Shown here one piece after another: positions 16,512-26,709 of a stretch of 64,000 bases of DNA. Origin of the DNA: RHKX01 sp963839535 (GTDB taxonomy: Bacteria > Actinomycetota > Thermoleophilia > Solirubrobacterales > 70-9); contig CAWIVF010000006.1 in assembly GCA_963839535.1 (NCBI GenBank), forward strand, positions 124,001 to 188,000, in the 5' to 3' direction. The translations under genes and the position numbers were made by a program. The first letter of the stretch is position 1; each line of letters starts with the position of its first letter. The notes beneath the pieces are model-generated. The model saw only the letters and a list, made by a program, of their open reading frames with translations, had not been told where the DNA came from and did not search any database.

Positions 16512-17504
16512 CTACGCCAGGGTGAGCTCGGCGGTGCTCGGCCCGCCGCCGTTCTCGAAGACCTTGGCGTGACGCGGCCGCGCCCAGACGATCTGGCCGG
16601 CGACGAGCTCCAGCTCCTCGGCCTCCGCCCGGGTGACCTGGGCCCAGACCGAGCTGCCGCCGGTGAGCGCGAGCTGCACCCGCACCTCGAAGCCGAGCTT
16701 GGTCACACGCTCGACCATGACCTCGTCGGCGCCGTCGATCGGGACCAGCGAGAGGTCGACGTCGTGCGGACGAACGTATGCGCCGTCGACCTCGTTGACC
16801 TCGCCGACGAACTTCATGACGAACTCCGTCTTCGGCTGCTCGTAGAGCTCGTCAGCGGTGCCGACCTGCTCGATCGCCCCGTCCTTCATCACGACGATCT
16901 GCTCGGCCACGTCCATGGCCTCCTCCTGGTCGTGGGTGACGAAGATCGTCGTCACGCCGACGTCGTGGTGGAGGTTGCGCAGCCACTCGCGAAGCTCCTT
17001 GCGGACCTGCGCGTCGAGGGCTCCGAACGGCTCGTCGAGCAGCAGCAGCTTCGGCTCGGGCGCCAGGGCCCGGGCCAGGGCCATCCGCTGGCGCTGGCCG
17101 CCGGAGAGCTGCGAGGGGTAGCGGTGCGCCATGCCCTGCAGCTGGACGAGCCTGATCAGCTCCTTGACCCGCTCGCGGATCCGGTCGCGCGGGACCTTCT
17201 TGATCCGCAGGCCGAACGCGATGTTGTCGCGGACCGTCATGTGCTTGAAGGCGGCGTAGTGCTGGAAGACGAAGCCGATGCCGCGCTCCTGGACCGACAT
17301 GTGGGTGACGTCCCTGCCGTTGAGCAGGACCCGGCCGTCGTCGGCCTCCTCGAGGCCGGCGATCAGCCGCAGCAGCGTCGACTTGCCGCTGCCGCTGGGG
17401 CCGAGCAGAGCGGTCAGGGAGCCGTCAGGCACCTCGATCGACACGTCCTTGAGGGCGTGGAACTCGCCGAAGTGCTTCTCGGCGTTCTCGACGGTGATAC
17501 CCAT
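16512..17504 (-). CDS. cysA: Sulfate ABC transporter ATP-binding protein
   Basis: The 330-residue ATPase has Walker A GPSGSGKST, signature LSGGQRQRMALARAL, Walker B LLLLDEPFGALD and the switch His in FVTHDQEE. After the nucleotide-binding domain (about residues 1-235) a C-terminal TOBE-like domain includes VRPHDVDLSL, typical of CysA. It energises sulfate import with CysT and CysW. The ATG at 17504 follows AAGGAAG and overlaps the cysW stop by 1 nt (TGATG). Confidence 0.93.
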   Translation of the reverse strand: MGITVENAEKHFGEFHALKDVSIEVPDGSLTALLGPSGSGKSTLLRLIAGLEEADDGRVLLNGRDVTHMSVQERGIGFVFQHYAAFKHMTVRDNIAFGLRIKKVPRDRIRERVKELIRLVQLQGMAHRYPSQLSGGQRQRMALARALAPEPKLLLLDEPFGALDAQVRKELREWLRNLHHDVGVTTIFVTHDQEEAMDVAEQIVVMKDGAIEQVGTADELYEQPKTEFVMKFVGEVNEVDGAYVRPHDVDLSLVPIDGADEVMVERVTKLGFEVRVQLALTGGSSVWAQVTRAEAEELELVAGQIVWARPRHAKVFENGGGPSTAELTLA

Positions 17505-18307
17505 CAGACTTCCTTCCTTCGATTTGTCAGATTCATGAGGACGAGGACCATCAGCGCGATCACCGCGAGCATCATCGCCGCGGCATAGCCGGCTCCCCGG
17601 TCGAGCGTTTCGAACTGGTCGCGGACGAAGAGCGGCATCGTCTCGGTCTGGCCGGAGAAGCGGCCGGAGACGACGCTGACCGCGCCGAACTCCCCGAGGA
17701 CCCTGGCGGTGGTGAGCACCACGCCGTAGGTGACGCCCCAGCGGATCGAGGGCAGGGTGACCCGCCAGAAGGTCTGCCACCAGTTCGCCCCGAGGGTCGA
17801 GGCGGCCTGCTCCTGCTCGTCGCCGATCTCCTGGAGCACCGGGACGACCTCGCGGACGACGAACGGCAGGGAGACGAAGATGCAGGCGATCACGATCCCG
17901 GGGGTCGAGAAGATGATCCGGATCCCCTGGTCGAAGAACCAGCCGCCGACCGCCTCGCGCGGGCCGTAGAGGAGCAGCAGGGCAAGGCCGATGACGACCG
18001 GGGAGATCGCGAACGGGATGTCGACCAGCGTGTTCAGCAGCGCCTTGCCACGGAACTTGTCGCGGACGAGCACGATCGCCGCCAGCACGCCGAACACCGT
18101 GTTCAGCGGGACCGCGATCGCGACCGTGATCAGGGTCAGCTTCAGCGCGGCGATGCCGTTCTCGCTGAAGACCGCCTCGAACGACTCGACGAACCCGGCC
18201 TCGAAGGTCCGGTAGACGATCATGCCGATCGGGATCAGCAGCAGCAGCGAGAGGTAGACGAGGACGCCGAAGCGCATCCCATATGTGGCCGCGCGGGTGC
18301 CGCCCAT
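17504..18307 (-). CDS. cysW: Sulfate ABC transporter permease CysW
   Basis: A 267-residue membrane protein with six predicted spans. The cytoplasmic EAA loop reads AASTLGANWWQTFWRVTLPS followed by IRWG, as in CysW; FGAVSVVSGRFSGQTETMPL matches the CysW C-terminal hallmark. It pairs with CysT to form the channel. The start at 18307 overlaps the cysT stop by 1 nt and its stop overlaps cysA by 1 nt, a tightly coupled operon. Confidence 0.92.
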   Translation of the reverse strand: MGGTRAATYGMRFGVLVYLSLLLLIPIGMIVYRTFEAGFVESFEAVFSENGIAALKLTLITVAIAVPLNTVFGVLAAIVLVRDKFRGKALLNTLVDIPFAISPVVIGLALLLLYGPREAVGGWFFDQGIRIIFSTPGIVIACIFVSLPFVVREVVPVLQEIGDEQEQAASTLGANWWQTFWRVTLPSIRWGVTYGVVLTTARVLGEFGAVSVVSGRFSGQTETMPLFVRDQFETLDRGAGYAAAMMLAVIALMVLVLMNLTNRRKEV

Positions 18308-19125
18308 CAGATCGGCAGCCCCTTGGCCTTGGCGAAGCGCCCGATGATCAGCAGGATGCTGACCGAGATCACGAGGAGCACCACGGAGATCGCCGCCGCG
18401 CCGACGGGATCGTTGCTCTCGATCTTGGCGAAGATGTAGAGGGAGGCGATCTTGACGCTGCCGGCCAGGAGGACCAGGGAGCCGAACTCACCGATCGCGC
18501 GGGCGAACGCGAGCCCGGCTCCGGCCAGGATCGCCGGGCGCAGGCTGGGCAGGATGATCCGCCGGAAGGTGGTCAGCTTCGAGGCGCCAAGGGACGCGGC
18601 GGCCTCCTCCATGTCCTGGTCGAGCTCGATCAACGTCGGCTGGACGGAGCGGACGACGAACGGAAGCGTGATGAAGAGCAGGGCGAGCATGACCCCCCAC
18701 TCGGTGTAGGCGAGGTCGATCCCGACTGGGCTGTCGTTGCCGTAGAGGCTGAGCAGCACGATCCCCGCGACGATGGTCGGCAGCGCGAAGGGGAGGTCGA
18801 TGACGGAGTTGACGATCGCCTTGCCCGGGAATTCGTCACGGACCAGCACCCAGGCGATCGCCGTGCCCATGATGCAGTTGACGACCGTCACGACGAGCGA
18901 GAGCCCGACGGTCGTGTAGAGGGCCTCGACGGTCTGCGGATCCTTGATCGCATCCCAGAAGCCGCTCAGGCCCTCCTCCGTGGACTTGGCCACGAGGAAG
19001 GCGAGGGGGATCAGGACGATGAGGCTGAGCCACGTCGTCACGATCCCCCGTGAAAGAAGGGCGCTCCCGAGGCGCGGCCTGAAGGCCGGCCTCGGGAGTG
19101 CTACCTGATGAGTTCCGCTGCTCAT
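18307..19125 (-). CDS. cysT: Sulfate ABC transporter permease CysT (CysU)
   Basis: A 272-residue membrane protein with six spans. The EAA loop reads AAASLGASKLTTFRRIILPS then LRPAI, and FGSLVLLAGSVKIASLYIF is the expected CysT block. It forms the heterodimeric sulfate channel with CysW. The start at 19125 overlaps the stop of the binding protein by 1 nt. Gene order cysP-T-W-A is the classical one. Confidence 0.92.
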   Translation of the reverse strand: MSSGTHQVALPRPAFRPRLGSALLSRGIVTTWLSLIVLIPLAFLVAKSTEEGLSGFWDAIKDPQTVEALYTTVGLSLVVTVVNCIMGTAIAWVLVRDEFPGKAIVNSVIDLPFALPTIVAGIVLLSLYGNDSPVGIDLAYTEWGVMLALLFITLPFVVRSVQPTLIELDQDMEEAAASLGASKLTTFRRIILPSLRPAILAGAGLAFARAIGEFGSLVLLAGSVKIASLYIFAKIESNDPVGAAAISVVLLVISVSILLIIGRFAKAKGLPI

Positions 19126-20144
19126 CAGCCTGTGGGCACGCCGAGCTCTTGCTCGATCGCGGCGACGGAGCCGTTCTCCGGATCGAAGAACTCGGTGGAG
19201 ACGGTCTCCCAGCCACCGAACTCGTCGATCGTGAACAGGCCCTTCGGAACGGGGAACTTGTCCGCGTTCTCCTCGAGCACCTTCGGGTCGACCGGCCGGT
19301 AGCCGCTGTCGGCCCAGAGCTGCTGTGCCTCCGGTGTGTACAGATAGTCGAGGAACGCCTGGGCGGCCTCGGGGTTCTGGGACTCCGCGCTGATCGCAGC
19401 GACCGTGTCGATCTGGATCGTGCTGTCGGGGATGATGTACTCGACTTCCTCACCCGCGTCCTGGGCCCTGATCGCCTCGTTCTCGTAGGAGATCAGCACG
19501 TCGCCCTCGCCGGAGACGAACGTCTCCAGGGCATCGGACGCGCTCGCGTCCTGAACCGCGGTGTTGGCGAGGATGTCCTCGAGGAACTGCAGCGCCTCCT
19601 CCTCGGTGCCGCCGTCCTCGAGCACCGAGCCGTAGGCCGCCATCAGGTTCCACTTGGCGCCGCCGGAGGTGAACGGGTTCGGGGTGATGACCGAGACGTC
19701 CTCGCGGACGAGGTCCTCCCAGTCCTGGATGTCCTTCGGGTTGCCGGCGCGAACCGTGAACGCGACGACCGAGGTCTGCGGGCCGACGGCCTCCTGCTGC
19801 GTCCGCCCAGTCCTCGGCGATCACACCGACGTCGACGAGCCGGGTCATGTCGGGCTCGAGGGCGAGGTGGACCACGTCGGCCGGAGCGCCGGCCTCGACG
19901 GCGCGGGACTGATCGCCCGAGGAGCCGAACGAGTAGGCGAGGTCGACCTCGGAGCCGTCGCCGGACTGGAAGTCCGGACCGAGGTGCTCCTCGTAGACCT
20001 CCTGCGGAGTGGAGTACGCCACGACGCTGATCTCGCCGCTGGCGCTGCCGCCCCGCTGCTTCCGGAGCCGGAGTCGTCGGAGCCGCAGGCGCTGAACGTG
20101 ACGCCCAACGCAAGCGCGGCCGCCGCCGCAATTGAGGCCCGCAT
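19125..20144 (-). pseudogene. cysP: Sulfate-binding lipoprotein (CysP/Sbp), two frameshifts as read
   Basis: The ATG at 20144 opens a lipoprotein signal (SIAAAAALALGVTFSACGSD, lipobox SAC). Frame changes near 20055 and 19800 interrupt an otherwise standard sulfate-binding protein: EISVVAYSTPQEVYEEHLGP, DLAYSFGSSGDQSRAVEAGA, then PADVVHLALEPDM, DLVREDVSVITPNPFTSGGA directly followed by KWN, and YRPVDPKVLEE. These are conserved blocks of the family; Ser-Gly-Asp and the Thr-Ser-Gly-Gly loop contact sulfate. It captures sulfate outside the membrane for CysTWA. The remaining operon is intact, which favours sequencing indels. Confidence 0.85.
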
Positions 20145-20365
20145 CGGAGCGCGAGCCGTTGGAGTTCATGTGATGCATTCTTACCTTTTCGATTGGTTTG
20201 GTGAACAAGAGCCGCGGCAGAGTAGCAAGCCGCTCCGACGTATGTCGAGTCAAAGACTCAAGATTCCGAAAAGCGGCTCGCAGCCTGGGATTCCCGGCCA
20301 TGCGGGCACCCCGGGGGCAATCGCATTCCGGCATCCCTCATATGAGGACCGCGGTGCGGCCGGGA

Positions 20366-21300
20366 TCAGCGCAGGCGGGTCAGCCAGGCGTCGGCGAGCG
20401 GCTGAGCGGCATCGGCCGACTCGATCCCGCGAACGGCCCGGCTCATTCCCAGGACCCCCGCCCCGCCCCCGACCACGGTCAGCAGAGGGTCGGCGGCGAT
20501 CCGCTTCGCGGTGCGGGGGTCGAGAGCGTCGGCGATGTCGAACCCGCCGTCGAGGAGGCCGTCGCCCCGGGACCCCGGTGAGGGGACGTCGACGAGCTCG
20601 ACCTGCTCGACGCCGGGGCCGAGCCCGAGATCGGCCCCCCACCACCCCACGTTCCTGGCGAGGAGGGTCGCGGGCCCGTCCTGCTCGCGCAGCTCGAAGG
20701 GCCCGGTGCCGGTCGAGCCGAGCTTGACCGGGAGCGGCTGCGATCGTCGGCAGGGCGCTCGGCGCCACGAGCCCGAGCCGCGGGTCGGCGAGGCGGCGGC
20801 CGAAGCGCGGGTCCGGCCGGTCGAGGATGAACCGCACGCGGCCCGGGCGGGGGAAGTCGACGGCGACGAGCCCGGGCAGCAGCTCCGGGCCCGGCGAGAC
20901 GCTCCGCCAGCGCTCGGAGTTCGCGCGCACCGCCTCCGCGTCGAAAGGCCTCACCGTTCTGGAAGCGCACCCCCGGCCGCAGATAGGCGGTCCAGATCGT
21001 GTCCCCGGCGCTGGCCTTGACCGACAGGGCGAGGCCGGGCCGCCGGCGGCTGCTGCCGAACGGCCCGTTCTGGAAGGAGACCAGGGGCTCGTGCACCTGC
21101 CGCGCTGCGAGGCGCTCCGCCCGGCTGTCGGCGAGGAGCGGGTCGAGCGTCTCGACCGGCGCCGACACCGCGATCCGCAGGTCGCCGGCGGGGACCGGGG
21201 CGGCCTCGGTGCTCTGATCGGCGCGCTCGTCCGCCGTGTCGCCGCAGCCGGAGAGCAGGGCGCCCGCAAGCGTCAGGGCGGTCAGCGCACGGGCGACCGC
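20366..21300 (-). pseudogene. Family 5 extracellular solute-binding lipoprotein, frameshifted
   Basis: A lipoprotein signal (LTALTLAGALLSGCGDTA, lipobox SGC) leads into GDLRIAVSAPVETLDPLL and VHEPLVSFQNG, the start of a peptide/nickel-type (SBP_bac_5) binding domain. Later pieces in other frames include DTIWTAYLRPGVRFQNGEAF, DAEAVRANSERW and a C-terminal DIADALDPRTAKRIAADPLL. At least two indels (about 20945 and 20740) separate them. At roughly 310 residues the protein is shorter than usual (about 500). No start codon is visible ahead of the signal, so the 5' end is approximate. No permease genes lie nearby. It sits just after secG. Confidence 0.6.
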
Positions 21301-21319
21301 GCGCCGGCCCCCGCGAGGC

Positions 21320-21544
21320 TCAGATCTTGAGCAGGACGATGGTGTTGATGACGAACAGCAGCGCAAAGAAGATCGTCCAGCGGTCGAGGTTCCGCTCAAC
21401 GAGCGATCCGCCTCCGAACGAGCTGCCGCCGCCGCCGATCCCGAAGGCTCCGGAGAGCCCCGCGTCCTTGCCCGAGTGCAGCAGCACCAGCAGGATCAGG
21501 ATGATCGAGACGAAGACTTGGACTATCGAGAGAAGGGTCTCCAC
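21320..21544 (-). CDS. secG: Preprotein translocase subunit SecG
   Basis: The last 74 residues of a longer open frame match SecG: first span TLLSIVQVFVSIILILLVLL, the conserved loop HSGKDAGLSGAFGIGGG, then a second span (IFFALLFVINTIVLL). SecG assists SecYE during protein export. The GTG at 21544 fits the usual VETLLSIVQV opening, but no Shine-Dalgarno is seen and the frame continues upstream without a stop into the CcmI-like protein. It is therefore either a true fusion or an effect of an indel. Confidence 0.85.
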   Translation of the reverse strand: METLLSIVQVFVSIILILLVLLHSGKDAGLSGAFGIGGGGSSFGGGSLVERNLDRWTIFFALLFVINTIVLLKI

Positions 21545-21874
21545 GGGCGGGCAGTCTAGCCGCTCCACCGGGGCGGTTCGCCCGCGCCGGCCCTCGTCCC
21601 CGACGCCGGCGGCGTCGATCCGCCTGAGGATCTCGATCGCCTCCGCCCGCAGCTCGGCGTCCTGTCGCGCGAACTCCTCGTCGCCGAGCTTGCCCTGCGC
21701 GTGGTCGAGCTCGCTGTCGCGGATCTCCCTGTACTTCGCCTGCTTGCGGGCCTCGAGCTCCGCCAGGACGGGGTCCTCGACGCCGGCCTCCGCCGCCTCG
21801 CGGCCGCCGCGCAACGGCACGGCGACCCAGGCGGCCACCAGGACGACGATCACGATCGCGAGCAGGACCTCCAT
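21545..21874 (-). CDS. CcmI-like cytochrome c biogenesis protein, in frame with secG
   Basis: The N-terminal 110 residues of the same frame have one membrane span (VLLAIVIVVLVAAWVAVPL) and a charged helix, EARKQAKYREIRDSELDHAQ followed by GKLGDEEFARQDAELRAEA, resembling the coiled-coil segment of CcmI/CycH proteins. It lies 15 nt after ccmF, which supports a role in cytochrome c maturation, likely presenting apocytochrome. The linker GRRGRTAPVERLDCPP joins it to SecG without a stop. Confidence 0.6.
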
Positions 21875-21889
21875 CGGGGCGGCGGCGCG

Positions 21890-24108
<2,219 letters not shown>

Positions 24109-24109
<1 letters not shown>

Positions 24110-24536
24110 TAGTCGACGTACTCGACGTTGGTGTCGTCCTTGACCTCGTCAGAGAACTTCGACGGGCACTTCGTGATCAGGCTGTCCTTCTCCGCCGCGA
24201 AGACCCCGTTCTCGTTGAGCTTGCCGGTGATGATCACCTCGCGGCCCTCACGGAACGGGTCGGGCACGATCCCGCTGTAGGAGACCGGAAGCTTCTCCTC
24301 GCCGCCGTCGGGGTCGGTGATCTCGAAGCGAGAGGCCGCCCTCGTCGCGCTCGTAGCTGGCCACCTTGCCCTCGACCTTGTAGGTCTCGCTCGCTCGGCC
24401 CCGCGGCAAGCACCTCGGAGGGCTCGCGGGCCTCGCTGGAGGCGGTGAACGACGTGTAGATCAGCGCCACGGCGAGGAGAACCGCCGCGGAGAGCGCGAC
24501 GGCAAGGCGGATCTGTCGCTTTCGGTCGTGGTCCAC
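24109..24536 (-). pseudogene. ccmE: Heme chaperone CcmE, cysteine type, frameshifted
   Basis: The GTG at 24536 starts a short basic tail and one span (LAVALSAAVLLAVALIYTSF). Frame changes near 24405 and 24330 split the OB-fold domain: TYKVEGKVASYERDEGG, then FEITDPDGGEEKLPVSYSGI followed by VPDPFREG, and ITGKLNENGVFAAEKDSLIT. The heme-attachment position, HxxxY in classical CcmE, reads KCPSKFSDE here: Cys replaces His and Phe stands where Tyr is expected. Cys-type CcmE proteins are known in some bacteria and archaea. CcmE carries heme covalently to CcmF, directly downstream. Confidence 0.8.
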
Positions 24537-24634
24537 AGCGGCTGGATTATCGCAGGGTCGACCCCGCGGCCCGGGCTCTCCGCCGCTCCCCGAGGCCGTA
24601 AGGGCGGCGGCGGGCCACTGCTATGAATGTGCCC

Positions 24635-25339
24635 ATGAGCGAAGCGAGAACGGTCCTGATCACGGGCGCCAGCACGGGCATCGGCGCCGCCACGGCGAAG
24701 CGGCTTGCCGCGGAGGGCAACCGCCTGGTCATCTCCGCCAGGCGCGAGGAGCCCCTGCGCGAGCTCGAGTCCGAGATCGGCGGCGATGCAGAGGTCCTCG
24801 TGCAGACCTGCGACGTCACCGAATGGGACGAGGTCGAGGCGCTGGTCGCCGCCGGCCGCGACCGCTTCGGCGACATCGACGTCGTCTTCGCCAACGCCGG
24901 CTTCGGCGCCGCCCGCGGGTTCCTCGAGGAGTCGCCGGAGCAGTGGCGGTCGATGGTGCTGACGAACGTGCTCGGCGTGGCGCACACGATCCGCGCCACC
25001 CTCCCCCACCTGCTCGAGCGCGGCACCGGTCATTACCTCATCACCAGCTCGGTGGCCGGCCGCCGGGCGCTCCCAGGCTCGCTCTACTCGGCGACGAAGT
25101 GGGCGGCGACCGCGATCGGCGAGTCGCTGCGCCAGGAGCTGCGCCAGACGCACGAGAACACCGCGATCAAGGTGACCCTGATCGAGCCGGGGATGGTCGA
25201 CACGCCGTTCTTCGACAACCGGCCGAGCAACGCGCTCGAGTCGGAGGACATCGCCGAAGCCGTGCTCTACGCGATCTCCCAGCCGGAGCGGGTCGACGTC
25301 AACGAGATCCTGATCCGGCCGACGTCGCAGCCGATCTGA
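24635..25339 (+). CDS. Short-chain dehydrogenase/reductase (SDR), classical type
   Basis: The 234-residue Rossmann protein has the cofactor motif TGASTGIG near the N-terminus, the NAG motif FANAGFG, the catalytic Ser in ITSSVAG, and YSATKWA (Tyr-x-x-x-Lys). An Arg at the end of beta-2 (SARREE) suggests NADP preference. EPGMVDTPFF is the usual post-catalytic loop. The substrate cannot be told. ATG 24635 is used; ATG 24623 would add four residues, and neither has a clear ribosome site. Its end overlaps a convergent small gene. Confidence 0.88.
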   Translation: MSEARTVLITGASTGIGAATAKRLAAEGNRLVISARREEPLRELESEIGGDAEVLVQTCDVTEWDEVEALVAAGRDRFGDIDVVFANAGFGAARGFLEESPEQWRSMVLTNVLGVAHTIRATLPHLLERGTGHYLITSSVAGRRALPGSLYSATKWAATAIGESLRQELRQTHENTAIKVTLIEPGMVDTPFFDNRPSNALESEDIAEAVLYAISQPERVDVNEILIRPTSQPI

Positions 25340-25524
25340 GCGCGGCCTCGAGCGCGGCGCCGGGATCGTCGCCCAGTTCGCTCCGCTCGCGGTAGACCCA
25401 GCACTCCACGCAGGCGCAATCGAAGTCGTGACCGCTGCCCGCGCAGACGACGCAGAGGCCCGACCTCGTCGAGGTCCGCGGCCTCGAAGACGACCATCCC
25501 GCAATGGCAGTTCATGGGCTCCAT
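25299..25524 (-). pseudogene. Small cysteine-rich zinc-binding protein, frameshifted
   Basis: From ATG 25524 the frame reads NCHCGMVVFEAADLDEVG; after an indel near 25455 a second frame gives CVVCAGSGHDFDCACVECWV followed by YRERSELGDDPG and AALEAALRSA. Eight cysteines in CxC and CxxC spacing point to one or two zinc sites in a protein of about 75 residues. The tail overlaps the convergent SDR gene by about 40 nt. No family is recognised. Confidence 0.5.
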
Positions 25525-25605
25525 GCGGCTGAGGGTTGCAAGCGGATCGGCGTAATCGCCCGGATTGCAATGGAGCTCCCGCCGACTCGTAGAATGCCCG
25601 CTCAC

Positions 25606-25676
25606 GCGGGTGTAGCTCAATGGCAGAGCGCCAGCTTCCCAAGCTGGACACGGGGGTTCGATTCCCCTCACCCGCT
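25606..25676 (+). tRNA. tRNA-Gly(CCC)
   Basis: A 71-nt tRNA. Acceptor arms GCGGGTG (25606-25612) and CACCCGC (25669-25675) pair fully, discriminator T. The anticodon stem CCAGC/GCTGG encloses TTCCCAA, giving anticodon CCC (reads GGG). The GGTTCGATTCC T-arm is present; CCA is not encoded. Confidence 0.95.
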
Positions 25677-25715
25677 CTCCGGCCCGCCGCCGCCCCCTCT
25701 CTAACCTCCCCGCCG

Positions 25716-26240
25716 ATGAGCAATCGTGGATTCATCGCCATCCTCGGGGCGGTCGCCTTCGTCGGCCTGCTCGCCTTCGGGCTCGTGGCCAAGGGCGGCA
25801 GCGAGATCGCCGTCGGCGAACCCGCCCCCGACGCCCCGGTCGAACGGCTCGACGGCAGCGGCGAGGCCAGCCTCGCCGACCACCGGGGCAAATGGGTGCT
25901 GCTGAACTTCTGGGCGTCCTGGTGCGACCCCTGCCGGGACGAGGCTCCCGCGATCGAGCGCTTCTCCCGCGAGCACGCCGGCGAGATCGTCGTCGTCGGG
26001 ATGGACACCGAGGACCTCAGCGGCGACGCCCTCGACTTCGCCGAGGAGTACGACCTCACCTACGAGCTGCTCCACGACGGCGACGGCGAGCGCAAGGACG
26101 CCTACGGCATCTTCGCCCTGCCCGAGTCCTTCCTGATCGACCCGGAGGGGAACCTGGCGCTGATCAAGCGCGGCCTCGTCGACCGGGAGTTCCTCGAGGG
26201 CGAGGTCATGCCGCTGGTCGAGGGCGGGGGCTCGTCATGA
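25716..26240 (+). CDS. TlpA/CcmG-type membrane-anchored thiol:disulfide oxidoreductase
   Basis: The 174-residue protein has one N-terminal membrane anchor (FIAILGAVAFVGLLAFGLVA) and an extracytoplasmic thioredoxin domain with NFWASWCDPCRDEAP, active site WCDPC, and the cis-Pro region ALPESFLID. The ATGA overlap with ccmH downstream shows a two-gene ccm operon, so it most likely reduces apocytochrome or CcmH disulfides like CcmG/ResA. ATG 25716 fits the anchor; upstream in-frame sequence is tRNA. Confidence 0.88.
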   Translation: MSNRGFIAILGAVAFVGLLAFGLVAKGGSEIAVGEPAPDAPVERLDGSGEASLADHRGKWVLLNFWASWCDPCRDEAPAIERFSREHAGEIVVVGMDTEDLSGDALDFAEEYDLTYELLHDGDGERKDAYGIFALPESFLIDPEGNLALIKRGLVDREFLEGEVMPLVEGGGSS

Positions 26241-26704
26241 GGCGGTCCGGAGCCGCGCTGGCCGCGATCCTCGCCGCGCTCGCGCTCCTGCCGGCCGCCG
26301 CGCACGCCACCCCGGCCTCGCTGCCCGACATCGAGGACGAGGTGATGTGCACGATCTGCGGCACGACCCTGCAGCTCTCGAGCGCCCCTCAGGCCGAGCG
26401 CGAGCGGGCGTTCATCAAGGAGCTGATCGAGCAGGGCAAGAGCAAGGAGCAGATCAAGGCGGCCCTCGTCGCCGAGTACGGCGAGAACGTCCTCGCGGTC
26501 CCCGAGGCCTCCGGCTTCGGCCTCGCGGCCTTCATCGTCCCGATCGCCGGCGTCCTGATCGCGCTCGTCGCCGTCGGCCTTGCCGCACGACGGTGGCGGC
26601 GCGCCCGCGAGGCCGACGGTCCGCCGCCAGCCGCCGCCGCACCGGCGGCGAGCTCCGACGAGTCGGAGCGGCTGGACTCCGACCTCGATCGCTACCACCT
26701 CTAG
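26237..26704 (+). CDS. ccmH: CcmH/NrfF-family cytochrome c maturation protein
   Basis: The 155-residue protein has a cleavable signal (LAAILAALALLPAAAHA), the redox motif VMCTICGTTL (CxxC), a helical bundle (SKEQIKAALVAEYGENVLA) and a C-terminal span (FIVPIAGVLIALVAVGLAA) with a polar tail. The family holds apocytochrome c heme-site cysteines reduced for heme ligation by CcmF. The start ATG 26237 overlaps the upstream oxidoreductase stop. The ccmE/ccmF genes lie 2 kb away on the other strand; ccmABC are not in the window. Confidence 0.9.
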   Translation: MRRSGAALAAILAALALLPAAAHATPASLPDIEDEVMCTICGTTLQLSSAPQAERERAFIKELIEQGKSKEQIKAALVAEYGENVLAVPEASGFGLAAFIVPIAGVLIALVAVGLAARRWRRAREADGPPPAAAAPAASSDESERLDSDLDRYHL

Positions 26705-26709
26705 AGGGA

